From: Cepaea nemoralis
Lineage: Eukaryota > Mollusca > Gastropoda > Stylommatophora > Helicidae
DNA: 64,000 nt
Direction: 5' to 3'
NCBI GenBank assembly: GCA_014155875.1
Contig: JACEFZ010004196.1
Span: 979,001-1,043,000, forward strand
The notes beneath the pieces were generated by a model. That model was not told where the DNA came from and did no database searches. It was given only the letters and a program-made list of their open reading frames with translations. Of this stretch, positions 10,237-22,059 are shown piece after piece. Positions within the stretch are counted from its first letter, which is position 1. The number at the start of each line of letters is the position of its first letter. A program made the translations under genes and the position numbers.

Positions 10237-10750
10237 CAGTGTATCCCAACGTGGGGCCCACGCCTCACAGGGGGGCAATTCGACTGTTAAGGGGAGGGGG
10301 GGGGGGCAATTCGAAAATGGAAGAAATCGGCTGAATATAACAAAACGGGGAGACTTGAGACTGAAGTTAACTAAACTGGAACCTGACATAAGATCTCTTT
10401 GCAGCAAGCATCAAGCGCAAGGATCTCACTAAATTTAAATAATAAATAATTACTAATAATTAAAATAATATAGAAAAATCTTTCATTAAAATTATTTTGT
10501 ACTTGAATTTCAGTTCTCCATTATATGTTTTGAAAATTTACTTACTGTGTTTGCTCAATAATTACCTAGTGATTTCTTCCTAAAACCTATCATTCAAGTT
10601 TCTTTAGTGAACATTTCAATTTTTGAATATTAAAAATAATGTATATGTTGAGGGGGGGGGGGGGGGGCGGCGTGGGGCGGGGGAGGGGGGCAATATGAAT
10701 TTTAGAAAGGCTTAAGTGGGGCATGGCACAAAAAAGGTTGGGAAACACTG
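10237..10750. mobile_element. hAT-type MITE
   Basis: A 514-bp non-coding, AT-rich element inside satellite 1. The ends are inverted repeats: left CAGTGTATCCCAACGTGG and right, read in reverse, CAGTGTTTCCCAACC. The exact 8-bp duplication GTCTAGAT lies at 10229-10236 and 10751-10758. CAGTG-type termini and 8-bp duplications are established hAT-superfamily hallmarks. Long G runs occur at both sub-ends (~10297 and ~10650-10690). No transposase is encoded, so it would be non-autonomous. Confidence 0.88.
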
Positions 10751-13015
10751 GTCTAGATCATAACTCCAGTGTGTAGATCATAATGCCAGTGGGTAGATTA
10801 TGATTCCAGTCTGTAGATCATAATTCCAGTGAGTAGATCATAATTCCAGTGTGTAGATCATAATTCCAGGTGTAGATCATAATTCCAGTCTGTAGATCAT
10901 AATTCCAGAGTGTAGATCATAATTCCAGAATGTACATCATAATTCCAGTGTGTAGATCATAATTCCAGAGTGTAGATCATAATTCCAGTGTGTAGATCAT
11001 AATTCCAGAGTGTACATTATAATTCCAGTGTGTAGATCATAATTCCAATGTTTAGATCATTATTCCAGTGTGTAGATCATAATTCCAGTGTGTATATCAT
11101 AATTCCTGTGTGTAGATCATAATGCCAGTGTGTAGATCATAATTCCAGTGTGTAGATCATAATTCCAGTATGTAGATCATAATTCCAATGTGTAGATCAT
11201 AATTTCAATGTATAGATCATAATTCCAGTATGTAGATCATAATTTCAATGTATAGATCATAATTCCAGTATGTAGATCATAATTCCAATGTGTAGATCAT
11301 AATTTCAATGTATAGATCATAATTCCAGTATGTAGATCATAATTTCAATGTATAGATCATAATTCCAGTGTGTAGATCATAATTCCAGAGTGTAGATCAT
11401 AATTCCAGTGTGTAGATCATAATTCCAGAGTGTACATTATAATTCCGGTGTGTAGATCATAATTCCAATGTTTAGATCATTATTCCAGTGTGTAGATCAT
11501 AATTCCAGTGTGTATATCATAATTCCTGTGTGTAGATCATAATGCCAGTGTGTAGATCATAATTCCAGTGTGTAGATCATAATTCCAGTATGTAGATCAT
11601 AATTCCAATGTGTAGATCATAATTTCAATGTATAGATCATAATTCCAGTATGTAGATCATAATTTCAATGTATAGATCATAATTCCAGTATGTAGATCAT
11701 AATTCCAATGTGTAGATCATAATTTCAATGTATAGATCATAATTCCAGTATGTAGATCATAATTCAATGTATGATCATAATTCCAGTGTGTAGATCATAA
11801 TTCAGAGTGTAGATCATAATTCCAGTGTGTAGATCATAATTCCAGAGTGTACATTATAATCCGGTGTGTAGATCATAATTCCAATGTTTAGATCATATTC
11901 CAGTGTGTAGATCATAATTCCAGTGTGTATATCATAAATTCCTGTGTGTAGATCATAATGCCAGTGTGTAGATCATATTCCAGTGTGTAGATCATAATTC
12001 CAGTATGTAGATCATAAATTCCAATGTGTAGATCATAATTTCAATGTATAGATCAAATTCCAGTATGTAGATCATAATTTCAATGTATAGATCATAATTC
12101 TAGTATGTAGATCATAATTCCAATGTGTAGATCATAATTTCAATGTATAGATCATAATTCCAGTATGTAGATCATAATTTCAATGTATAGATCATAATTC
12201 CAGTGTGTAGATCATAATTCCAGTGTGAGGATCATAAATCCAGTGTGTAGATCACAATTCCAGTCTGTAGATCATAATTCCAGTGTCTAGATCATAACTC
12301 CAGTGTGTAGATCATAATGCCAGTGGGTAGATTATGATTCCAGTCTGTAGATCATAATTCCAGTGTGTAGATCATAATTCCAGTGTGTAGATCATAATTC
12401 CAGGTGTAGATCATAATTCCAGTCTGTAGATCATAATTCCAGAGTGTAGATCATAATTCCAGAATGTACATCACAATTCCAGTGTGTAGATCATAATTCC
12501 AGAGTGTACATTATAATTCCCGTGTGTAGATCATAATTCCAGTATGTAAATCCTAATTCCAATGTATAGATCATTATTCCAGTGTGTACATCATAATTCC
12601 AGTGTGTAGATCATAATTCCAGAGTGTACATTATAATTCCAGTGTGTAGATCATAATTCCAATGTTTAGATCATTATTCCAGTGTGTAGATCATAATTCC
12701 AGTGTGTAGATCATAATTCCTGTGTGTAGATCATAATGCCAGTGTGTAGATCATAATTCCAGTGTGTAGATCATAATTCCAGTGTGTAGATCAGAATTCC
12801 AGTGTGTAGATCAGAATTCCAGTGTGTAGATCAGAATTCCTGTGTGTAGGTCATAATTTCAGTGTGTAGTTCATAATTTCTGTGTGTAGATCATAAGTAA
12901 TAGTGTGTAGTTCAGAATACCGGTGTGTAGATAAGAATTCTAGTGTATATATCAGAATTGTAGTGTGTAGATCAAAATTCCATTATAGAGCAGAATTGCA
13001 GTGTATAGATCAGAA
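10751..13015. repeat. satellite 1, fourth block with 420-bp higher-order repeat
   Basis: Within the 20-bp array, 10981-11400 and 11401-11820 are near-copies: line-by-line variants such as 'ccagagtgtacattat' and 'caatgtttagatcattatt' recur at +420 (21 units). A third copy from about 11815 carries many single-base indels. The array decays into diverged units by 13015. Confidence 0.9.
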
Positions 13016-14085
13016 AGGCAGAGAACAGCTAAATAAAATATTAGCGGCAACTATTCATTGGTTAATGCGTGCGTAGAATAGTGGGACTAGAGTAACAGAA
13101 TCACCAAGGTGGAGCTGATGTAGAGAACGAAACACACTGCTTGCTTGCTTGTGTTCGTTGGCTTGACCTCCAACGTGAAGTCCTGTATGTCGGATGAAGG
13201 CATCCTGTTGTCCAACATCATTGTGATGTCATACAGGACCTGAGGTTTGCGTGAGTATCCGTTGTCCCATGTCTGGCTTATTGGTGTGCAGACTGGTGGT
13301 TCCTCGTCGTACAGGCAGACACTCTCCGACTTCGGAGGAATCAGCGATCCTACTGACTTTAGCCAGGACCCCGAAGGGACCTGTTGCCCAGGACACTCGA
13401 CGAGGACGCGTCAATAGGTCTTGGCCAGTATATAACCCTGCCCTGGTGCCTTGGAAACACCTCTGCGTCCCACGAAACACACTCAAACGAATTAAGAAAT
13501 GAGGAAAAGACGCAGCGGCTGGATAGGACACACACAGTGAGAAAACTTGATGATAATATAACCAAACAACCCATTGTCTGGAACCCACAAGTATAACGAA
13601 ATAGTGGCGACCTAACAACAGACGGAGAAGACAATTAAAAAGTAGAACTAATAGGAAGGATACGAAAAGAGTTACAGGATACAGGAAAACAGAGCAGCTT
13701 AACGCAGTTTGATTGGGGGTCTATGGCCTAAGGTGGCATCAAAGGCAACAGAAGTAGATACTATCATGTGAAAACTTAACATCACAGCACAGCAAAGTGG
13801 TCGCCTAAGCCTGAGTGTTCTGCATGCGTAATCATAGCCTGCCCCACCCACCGATAATAGTGTAGATCAATGGCAAGCGGATATGTCAGACGGCTAAATC
13901 CACATAGTAATTACCATTACAAGACTTCTTCGAAGTGGACGGGTTTAAATAGAGCAGTGGACATCAATTATAGCAATGACTTCCTACATAGACAGAGCCG
14001 CGGAAACGTATGACTGACCAAACACCTGCCTCCTAGCCTCATGGATAAAGGTTCGAAGCTGCTTCGAGACAAATGTCAAAACTGA
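13016..14085. other. unassigned unique sequence
   Basis: Overlapping open frames on both strands at 13229-13634 (up to 129 codons) show no family I recognise. They lack a convincing start context or neighbours. Nothing else is identified in this kilobase. Confidence 0.4.
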
Positions 14086-15208
14086 CCTGAGCTCCCAGGC
14101 TAATCAGTCTAAAATTTGTACCAGTTCAATACAGTCTAAAATGGGTACGATTTCAATATAGTCTAAGGTAGGTAACAGGTCAATCAGTCTAAAATGGGTA
14201 CCAGGCCAATCTGTATAAAATGGGAACCAGGTCAATACAGTCTAAAATTGGTACTAGGCCAATCAGTCTAAAATAGGTACCCGACTAATCTGTCTAAAAT
14301 GGGTACCAGATCAATACAGTCTAAACTGGATTCCAAGTAATTCAGTCTAAAATGAGTACCATGTTAATACAGTTTAAAATGGGTACTAAGTCAATCAGTC
14401 TAAAATGGGTACCAGGTCAATATAGTCCGAAATGGGTAATAGGTCAATCTGTCTAAATTAGGCACTAGGTCAATACAGTCTAAAAATGGGTACCAGGTCA
14501 ATGCAGTCTAAAATGGATACCAGGTCACTCAGTCTAAAATGGGTACCAGGTCAATCTATCTTAAATGGATGCCAGGTCAATCAGTCTAAATTGGGTACAT
14601 GGTCAATACAGTCTAAAATGGGTACCAGGTCACTACAGTCTAATATAGGTACCAGGTCAATACAGACTACAACGAATACCAGGTCAATCAGTATATTTTT
14701 GGTACCAGGTCAATACAGACTAAAATGGTTACCAGGTCAATACAGTCTAAACTGGGTACCAGGTCATTACAATCAAAAATGGGTAAATATTTTCGCATAT
14801 CCTTTACAGGACATCGTTGTCAACATAAACATCTTTCAGCTGATTGTTGATTTCTCGGCAAGATTACGCTCAGTAGTTTGCCATTGCTTTCTGAGCGACC
14901 GGCTCACATACTCCGTAAGTTACCGACGCGGAGAGAACCGCTACCAATTCTCACACACATCACGTTACTGACGAGAGTATACGGGATTACGGAGAAAGTC
15001 GTGTAACCCCTAGACCAGAGAGACTGGCCTAAAATGGGTACCAGGTTAATAAGTCTTAAAATTTGTACCAGTCCAATCTGTCTAAAATTGGTACCAGGTC
15101 AATAGTCTAAAATGGATACCAGGTCAATACAGACTAAAATGGGTACCAGGTCAATACAGTCTAAAATGGGTACCAGGTCAATCAGTCTAAAATGGGTACC
15201 AGGTCAGT
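14086..15208. repeat. 26-27-bp satellite (satellite 2)
   Basis: Tandem units of roughly 'cagtctaaaatgggtacc' + 'aggtcaat(a)'. The array is interrupted by a SINE A copy (14786-15030) and ends against a LINE A copy at ~15209. The open frame at 14486-14971 is just read-through of the repeat. Confidence 0.93.
14786..15030 (-). mobile_element. SINE A copy, variant head
   Basis: Minus-strand SINE A: 'gcatatcctttacaggac' (3' end reversed) then the central block and a tRNA-like head. The head resembles the copy at 35520-35769 (cgtaagttaccgacgc, cacgttactgacgagag) more than the copies at 3470, 40113 and 59914, so it defines a sub-family. aaaatgggta on both sides (14776-14785, 15031-15040) is a possible duplication but also part of the satellite. 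Confidence 0.82.
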
Positions 15209-16550
15209 CAGTATTGTAGTATTTCCTTCTTCTCAGTCACGACCCTAATCTGTGTCTTCTTACTATTTAATTCTAACCCTAGTTGCTCACTGTGTGCAAC
15301 AGCCACTTCTTTTAAATGTTACAGGTCCTGTTCATTGTCTGCAATCAAGACTGTATAATCTGCATATCTAATGTTATTGATCTATCGTTCCCCCCCCCCC
15401 CCCCCCCAATGTTGATTCCTTCCATATCTTCTATATTTCTAAATATATTTTCACTGTACAAGGAAAAAAGATCTGGAGACATTACACATCCCTGTCTCAC
15501 ACCTCTCTTAATAGGCTGATATTGACCTACATAGTTATCAATTTTGAAGGCAAATTGTTGTTTCCAATATATGTTTTTTACAAGTCTAAAGTCTGTTCCA
15601 TCAATTTGTAGATCTTCAAGCATCCTTATCATGTCGACATGTCTCACTTTATCGGAAGCCTTTGTGTAGCCAATAAAGCAAAGATATAGATCTTTGTTTA
15701 CTTCTATAGAAGGTTCAGTTACTGTTCTCAGTATATACACAGTATTTACTGTACCCTTGCCTTCTACAAACCCACATTGTTCATCTCCTATTTCAGGTTG
15801 TATTTTCTTCCTAACTCTATGCATGATAATTCTCATCAAAATCTTCGTGATGTGGCTCATTATACTAATTGTTCGATGTTGATCACATTCCAAGGCTCCT
15901 GATTTCTTAGGGATTGCTATAATTATAGAATTACATAATACAGGAGGTATATCTCCAGTAACGGTCTCCGTGGCAAAAAGTTGTGCGAACGCGGTTCGTG
16001 AGCCGGGTACCAGGCGTTCGAAGCTCAGCTGCGACCGATTTGTGCAGCAGACCGTGCCGCGTTGTGTTATAACGTGCTGGTATGGGAGTCGGTCGTTCAG
16101 AAAGCAATGCCAAACTACTGAACGTAACACTTGCCTAGTACATCAACAGCAGCTGAAAAATGCTGGTGTTTACTGCAACGTCCCGTAAGGGATATGCAAC
16201 AAAATATCTCCAGTATCATATATTGCGTTCAGCAGTCTGATGACTTGATCTATTCCATATTCTTCTAAGGCATTGATCATTTTTATTGTGATGTTATCTT
16301 ACCCGGGGTTTGCATATTGTTAAGAGCATTCTGAACTTCCATCTTCAAAATTGATGATCCTTCATTATTATTCCGATGATCATATTGTTCTTCTCTTGTA
16401 TCATCATAAAGGTCTTTCACATAATCTGACCACGCATTAAAATCTGATCTTTTTCTATTATGATTTTGCCATCTTTGGCTTATAGGCAACCCGTTGATGT
16501 GTGGGTTCTTTTATTAGTGATGTCATTAATTCTTTTGTGCATTAATTTAG
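15209..16550 (-). pseudogene. LINE A reverse transcriptase, SINE-interrupted copy
   Basis: Minus-strand RT region of LINE A, co-linear with the copy at 26590-28500. It covers the N-terminal part of RT (broken, 16220-16550), palm motifs (IPKKSGALECDQHRTIS, FIGYTKASDKVRH) and GVRQGCVMSPDLFSLYS (15450-15960). The part with the YADD-like catalytic motif is frame-shifted by a C/G run at 15389-15407. In the plus orientation a SINE A-related element (15961-16203) splits it, with 12-bp duplications. Both the 5' and 3' ends of the LINE are missing. It is inactive: multiple stops and a missing endonuclease. Confidence 0.88.
15961..16203 (+). mobile_element. SINE A-related copy nested in LINE A
   Basis: Inserted in the LINE A RT sequence. 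The exact 12-bp duplication atatctccagta lies at 15949-15960 and 16204-16215. It carries the shared core (aaagcaatgccaaactactg) and the 'taagggatatgc' 3' end with a short caacaaa tail. Its head differs from the canonical SINE A but still has a B-box-like ggcgttcgaagc. Removing it rejoins the LINE reading. Confidence 0.92.
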
Positions 16551-16974
16551 AGGGACTAAGAGGCCTCAAAACAAAAAAAAAACAAAAAAAAACAAAATAC
16601 AAACAAACAATAATGATAACACAGGCCTACAACACACAAAAACAATTTTATTTTATTGTATTTTTTTTTTGGGGGGGGGGGGGGGGCCAAACATTTTACA
16701 CCTGAGTTTGCATAAATTACGCCTGCTAAATCCAAATATCACATTTATTTGTCTGTACCAACTCTAGTTTTTTGAGAAACGGACATTTGTGGATTTAATT
16801 AATATTATTATATTATTTTATGTATAAGGCTGGGGAAGCGGGGTGGGGGGGGGGGGGGGGGGGATAATTGCTATCTGGTCTCAACAAAACAAAACTGCTT
16901 GTTTATTTATATTTTCAGTATTCAAAGAATTGCCTTTTTTTTTTTAGATTTTAACCCACTTACCCATTTAAACG
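16551..16974. other. A-rich and G-run sequence, no gene
   Basis: A-rich stretch at 16565-16620, G runs at ~16669-16686 and ~16844-16863, otherwise AT-rich sequence with no recognised feature. Confidence 0.6.
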
Positions 16975-18050
16975 ATTTATTACAAAAAGACAGATAAACG
17001 ATTCATTACAAACGGGCGTAACGGTTAATTACAAAAAGACACAGAAACGATTCATTACAATGACACAGATAAACGGTTCATCACAAAGAGACAGATAAAC
17101 AGTTTATTACAAACAGACACATAAACAGTTCATTACAAACAGATAAACGGTTCATAAAATAAATTTTAAAAAAAAAAACAGATAAACGGTTCATTACAAA
17201 AGGACAGACAAATGGTTCATTTAAAAAGGACAGATAAAAAGTCGCTTAAAAGTCGAAAGGGTCGACCTCAATGCATCGGGTTTTATCCCATGTGGCTCAG
17301 TCTCTTTCCGCAGTGAACTGCCGAAAGCATCGTAGAAAGCACGAACTCTGTAGCCCTAGCGACAACCCCCTGGAGTCTCCGAAAAAATAATGCACCCGTG
17401 AACCGAAGGACGCGGCCCTGAATCGAATCCAATACCTCAGGAGCCCTAGTCAGACGGCTTGACCACTTCGCAACGGAGACTCCCAAAAAGACAAATAAAC
17501 GGTTCATTACAAACAGAAAATTATACAGTTCATTACAAAAAGACAGACAAACGGTTCATTACAAACAGACAGATACATGGTTTGTTACAAACAGGCAGGT
17601 AAACATATCATTACAAACAGACAGATAAACGGTTCATTACAAACACACAGCTAACCGGTTGATTACAAACAGGCAGATAAATGGTTCATAACAAACAGGC
17701 CGATAAACGGTTCGTAACAAACAGAAGATAAACAGTTTATTACAAAAAGACATATATACGGTTTATTACAAACAGACACATAAATAGTCCATTACAAACA
17801 GACAGATACATGGTTTGTTACAAACAGGCAGATAAACAGATCATTACAAACGGACAGATAAACGGTCATTACAAACAGGCAGATAAACGGTTCGTAACAA
17901 ACAGTAGATAAACAGTTTATTACAAAAAGACAGATATATGGTTCATTACAAAAAGACAGATAAACAGTTCATTAAAAACAGACAGATAAAATGTCCATTA
18001 CAAACAGACAGATAAACGGTTCATTACAAACAGACAGATATGCGGTTCAT
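16975..18050. repeat. 26-bp satellite (satellite 3)
   Basis: Tandem units of 'gacagataaacggttcatt' + 'acaaaca', diverged by several changes per unit. It is split by a SINE B copy at 17236-17487 and resumes briefly at 18478-18530 after another repeat. Confidence 0.92.
17236..17487 (-). mobile_element. SINE B copy
   Basis: Reverse-strand copy of the element at 30953-31206. The head holds an A-box-like tgcgaagtggt and a B-box-like ggattcgattc, followed by body sequence and a 3' end (aaaagtcg near 17250). It is inserted in satellite 3 units. Pol III boxes and a simple tail support a tRNA-derived SINE. Confidence 0.8.
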
Positions 18051-18477
18051 TACATTCATTGTTCATTCATTCATTCATTCATTGGCACCTTGCCGTCTTG
18101 ACAGACGATAGTTTGTGCTTTAAAAAGGCATAATAACTTGACCAGTTAAGACCAGGGATGGAGTTATTGCCTCTCCATAGCACAAAGCCTGGGCTAAAAT
18201 ATAGAGATCATGTGTTGCCCATGCAGCATGATCCCTCTCTCGGCCTGCCTAGTTTACTCCAGAGGAAAGGTAACACCCCTACATCTGGAACAAGACAAGC
18301 TGCAGAAGCTGCCGGATCAGCAAAGCAATGCTCTAACTGTCCGCCTGTCGGAGCTTCGATCCTAGACCAGTCGCCAACCAAGGCTTAGGGCCTGGTCTGC
18401 CCTGCCATGACATTTTGTCTTTAGCTTGCATTTCCTCGCACCAGGGTAAGGCTTGTACCCTCCCAATTGCGCTCTTC
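18051..18477 (-). repeat. dispersed repeat with (ATTC)n edge
   Basis: (ATTC)n at 18055-18080 is followed by sequence whose 18185-18310 part ('tgttgcccatgcagcat', 'agacaagctgcagaag') recurs at 21835-21940. The (ATTC)n edge would be the (GAAT)n tail of a minus-strand retroelement. No protein is visible. Confidence 0.5.
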
Positions 18478-18599
18478 CGGGTTCATTACAAACATACAGA
18501 TAAACGGTTCATTCAAATACACAGATAACCGCATATTCGCCTCAGTACCTAGACATTTCCAGTATTATTACATTAATGGTTCACTCAGAGGGACAACAT

Positions 18600-18715
18600 T
18601 AGGTATCCGGCGTGCTGATGCTGAGGCAGCCGGTTCAACACCTACACCGGTCAGTCGGACTAACATGTTGACTTCTCGTCCTTGACTTGGGGACGTACAG
18701 GTAACTCAAAAGAAG
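18600..18715 (+). mobile_element. SINE C fragment
   Basis: Contains a B-box-like 'ccggttcaacacc' and the block 'gttgacttctcgtccttgac', both shared with the reverse-strand copies at 24420-24535 and 58345-58495. The 5' A-box part is diverged. Confidence 0.6.
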
Positions 18716-18737
18716 TCGGAGTGGGTTGGCCTGATGG

Positions 18738-18802
18738 CGAGGAACGCTGGTGATAGGGAAAGCTAATCCACGAGGAACGCTGGTGATAGGGAAAGCTAAT
18801 CC
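18738..18802. repeat. ~33-bp direct duplication
   Basis: 'gaggaacgctggtgataggg' followed by aaagctaatccac occurs twice in tandem. Confidence 0.85.
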
Positions 18803-18890
18803 ACAAGCAAAAATCAGTCCAATGCACTAGAAGTAGTAGCACGTGTATGGAGTACGCTTGAGTTCAAAAAGAACGGACAACAAAATCTAC
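18803..18890 (+). repeat. dispersed repeat shared with 24095-24180
   Basis: 'cactagaagtagtagcacgt' and flanking bases occur in both places in the same orientation. Identity unknown. Confidence 0.55.
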
Positions 18891-18904
18891 CATCAATTCA
18901 GACA

Positions 18905-19318
18905 CAAGCCGTAAATACCAGTACAGCCTTTGAATATAAATGGCATAGACCAGTTCTAAGAATATCTTGGATAAAGAAAAGAACAAATGAGTCCATACGA
19001 CAAGATCTGAATATTGAAGAAGGTTGGCTACTAAAGACGATAAAACACAGAAAATTTAAATATTTTGGTGACTTGAAAGTCACGAAAGTTTGGAAAGAAT
19101 AATAATGGAGGGGTATATGCCTGGGAAGAGAGGAAGAGGACAGCCAAAGAGAAGATGGGTGCAGGATGTGGCGGATGATCTCCATATGGGTGTATCGCAC
19201 GCGGGACATCTTGCTTATGATCGAGAGGTTTTCCGGAATGTTATGGGAACGAGGTTCTGCGAAGGACATTTTACTGAATGAATGAATGAATGAATGAATG
19301 AATGAATGAATGAATGAA
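18905..19318 (+). pseudogene. LINE B 3' end
   Basis: Translation gives the C-terminal region of a non-LTR RT: LRISWIKKRTNESIRQD, GWLLKTIKHRKFKYFG, then after a frameshift PGKRGRGQPKRRWVQDVADD and a stop. It ends in (TGAA)n at 19279-19318, the simple 3' tail. The catalytic palm is missing (5' truncation). A second copy of this 3' end lies inverted at 56416-56690. Confidence 0.82.
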
Positions 19319-19429
19319 ATACCAGTAATTTAAAAATAACGGTTCTCAATGTAAAGCAGTATCAAAGAAAACACGTTTGATCACTAGCAGAATGTAAACA
19401 AAGAAGCCACATACAATAGACTGCCCGAT

Positions 19430-20095
19430 TTGTTGCCTGGCAGATGTGCCTAAATGTGTAATTAAAGTACAGGACGTTATTTTAGGGCAAGTGAAGAAAT
19501 TCAGAATTCTAGACACATGGATAACATCAGATGGAAGATGCATCACTGAGATAAAGAGCGGAATAGGACAAGCAAACACTGCATTCTATCAAATGAAGAA
19601 CGTTTTGTTCAATAAGTCACCACTGTCCTTGAAAGTTAGAAAAAGAGTTCTTGCATGTTAGATAAAACCAGTTTTAACATAAGGCTACGAATCCTTGACA
19701 ATTAGTAAACAGGCGAAAAAATCAATGGAAGTCTTGGAGATGTGGTTTTATAGAAGAATGCTGAACATTAATTGGACAGCCAGCAAGAGAAATCAAGACG
19801 TTTCAAGGGGAAGCGGAGTCGCAAAGACAACCTATCACAATCAACAGAAAGAGGCAGTCATCGTTTTTTGTCCACATTATGAGAGGACAAAAACTGGAAC
19901 ATGTTGTGACAACCGGAAAGAGCTGCGAAAAGAGAGATGAGGGAGACAGCGTAAGAAGGTTCTTGACAATCGTGTGTCATGGCACGGAAGGGAGTCAACA
20001 CACGAACTGATCCATGCCGTCAGAGATCACAATTTGTGGAGAGGCATGATCGCCCAAGCCCGCCGACAAGGCACTGGATGATGATGTCGTCTCGC
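19430..20095 (+). pseudogene. LINE C RT C-terminal region
   Basis: Broken frames give FRILDTWITSDGRCITEI, KKSMEVLEMWFYRRMLNINW and, further on, SWHGRESTHELIHAV. These are typical of the thumb/C-terminal part of APE-type LINE RTs. Related fragments are at 34685-35115 and (minus) 59262-59520. A stop at 19659-19661 and several frame changes show decay. It ends near (ATG)n at 20080. Confidence 0.78.
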
Positions 20096-20214
20096 CTCGC
20101 CAGGTACAAACTGCAGAGTTACTTACAATATGACATGGTAAATAGATGAATTATATTTTTACTGAAATGCCCATCGTATAGCATCGGTGGTATTAAGTTA
20201 ACAATTCACAAATT

Positions 20215-21034
20215 CATCCATCCGTCCATCATATGCCATGCCGAAAAGCGTGGGCGGTCATGTTCTGCCATCTCACTTGATCACCAGAGTCGTGGATCAG
20301 CTCTGTGTTCCTGTCTCGACCATGCTACGTGATCAAGCCATCCAGGTATTTACTTCTCGCTCTTCCCCTTAGTCTCTTCCCTTCGATCTTGCCAGTCGTC
20401 ACCAAGTTCTCCAATTCATTTCTTCTCATAACATGCCCAAAACATTTTGACTGTCTACGTCTAATGGCTCTAATCAGTTTACGATCTTTATTTGTTTCTT
20501 GAAGGACTTGTTCATTGAGTTTTTTCTGTCTGTCCATGGTATTCTTTGCATTTGCCTCAGAAACCACATTTCCACAGCCATCAGCTGCTTTTAAGCTTGA
20601 CTGTTTATTGTCCATGCTTCATATCCATACAAAAGTAAGGGTTCTATGTAGCACTTCAACACTATTTTTCTCGTTTTAATTGATATCTTTGTATTGGTCA
20701 GTATGTTTTTCATCTTGCAAAAGGCTACCTTCGCAATGGCAATTCTTGTTCTAATCTCTTCAAGGCATCTCCCATCAGATGTTATGACTGTGCCGAGATA
20801 ACTGTATCGATTCACTTGATTAAGAATATGTCCATTTACTCGTATATCACATTGTGGTTTTTCCTTCTTCCCAGTGGCGATCATAATCTGTGTCTTCTTA
20901 ATATTCAGTCCTAACCCTAATTGTTCACTGTGTGTAACAACCGCATCTACTAAATTTTGCAGGTTCTGTTCATTGTCTGCAATCAAGAATGTATCATCTG
21001 CATATTCATACAAATTCATACAAAACCAAAAATA
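20215..21034 (-). pseudogene. LINE A RT C-terminal half
   Basis: The minus strand reads YADDTFLIADNEQNLQNLVD (RT catalytic YADD), then VNRYSYLGTVITSDGRCLEE, CYIEPLLLYG and a second frame with FGHVMRRNELENLVTTGKIE and HGRDRNTELIHDSGD. It ends in a (ATGG)n-like tail at ~20215. The upstream edge abuts a (CA)n tract at 21037, indicating 5' truncation. A frameshift lies near 20590-20600 between the two parts. Confidence 0.88.
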
Positions 21035-21035
21035 A

Positions 21036-21036
<1 letters not shown>

Positions 21037-21076
<40 letters not shown>
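21037..21076. repeat. (CA)n microsatellite
   Basis: About 20 CA units, decaying into tacgcactcacacacg. Confidence 0.95.
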
Positions 21077-21079
<3 letters not shown>

Positions 21080-21085
21080 GCACTC

Positions 21086-21535
21086 ACACACGCGTGCTTG
21101 CTTGCTTAAACATATACCTGGTAACAATAAGTACCTATTAAAAAACAATCGGTCACCTTCAGCGATACAGAAAGTATTCCAACAAGCACACGAGCTAACT
21201 GGCATCTGTTAATGTTAACGCCCAGACCAGTTTGTCATGCCAGAGAGGTAGGATTAATCGATCAAGCCTTGGTATGCATTCATGGATACAGTGTGTGTAC
21301 CTGGTGGGACCAGTTATTTCCCACCCGCCAGGCAACAGGTCGTCCGGTGGTCGTGCATGAACTACGCCTTGTGACAAGCGCTCTCGACAGCTTTCGTCGC
21401 AGGACCTGTCGCCTCGGAAGCAGAAGAACGGTTCTGAAACTGTTCCGACTTGGAGGCACGTTGCTATTGTTCTGGGAACAATGGGGCAAGGTGGTATAGA
21501 ATTTGCGATGTCTGTCTCTCTGTTGAATTCTGTTG
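21086..21535. other. unassigned sequence
   Basis: Open frames on both strands of 70-123 codons overlap at 21195-21566, without a recognised motif. Possibly part of an unrecognised repeat. Confidence 0.35.
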
Positions 21536-21650
21536 AAATTTGTAGTCGTGTTTTAGTAAAGCTCACAATCTACTTCTCGTTTATTTGGGTGATTCATTCA
21601 TTGCCTTTTTAAGCTTTACTGCAGTTCACCTCATTCCTGTTGAATTTTAG
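21536..21650 (+). mobile_element. single arm of the foldback element seen at 30163-30385
   Basis: 'agtaaagctcacaatctact' and 'gattcattcattgcc' with the downstream 'gcagttcacctcattc' correspond to the right arm and flank of the palindrome at 30280-30400. The opposite arm is missing. Confidence 0.6.
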
Positions 21651-21738
21651 CACGGTCGGTTCGAGTGGCTATGTGGGTTGCATTAATTTGTAGAAAATAA
21701 AATCGGATTCAACTGGGATCTATAAGGATAAGCGGGAA

Positions 21739-21834
21739 ATTGTAACAATGTAATTTACCATTAATCGGGTATTGTAACAATGTAATCTACTATTAAACAA
21801 GTATTGTAACAATGTAATCTACCATTAAGTTGTA
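21739..21834. repeat. 32-bp repeat, three copies
   Basis: 'attgtaacaatgtaat.tac' recurs at 21739, 21771 and 21803. Confidence 0.85.
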
Positions 21835-21945
21835 GAGACGATGTGTTGCCCATGCAGCATTATCCCTCTCTCGGTCAGCCTAGTTTACTAAAAATTAAAG
21901 GTAACACCAACAAGCCTAAAACAAGACAAGCTGCAAACGTTTGGT
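21835..21945 (+). repeat. dispersed repeat shared with 18185-18310
   Basis: 'gatgtgttgcccatgcagca' and 'taacacc..caagcc' blocks occur in both places in the same orientation. Confidence 0.6.
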
Positions 21946-22059
21946 TAGCTGATCGATCGATAGATTGATTGATTTATTGATACATCGAATAGAACGAACA
22001 TTTTAAAACGGTTCAGAACTGGTAGAAAGGTGGCTCGTCTGATAATCTGCCTTTCTTGC

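Noticed and set aside
2980..13015. CRISPR array
   Set aside because: The 20-bp units are contiguous with no unique spacers, and the sequence context is eukaryotic.
13229..13634. candidate gene on either strand
   Set aside because: Overlapping frames on both strands, no motif and no splice or promoter context; listed only as unassigned sequence.
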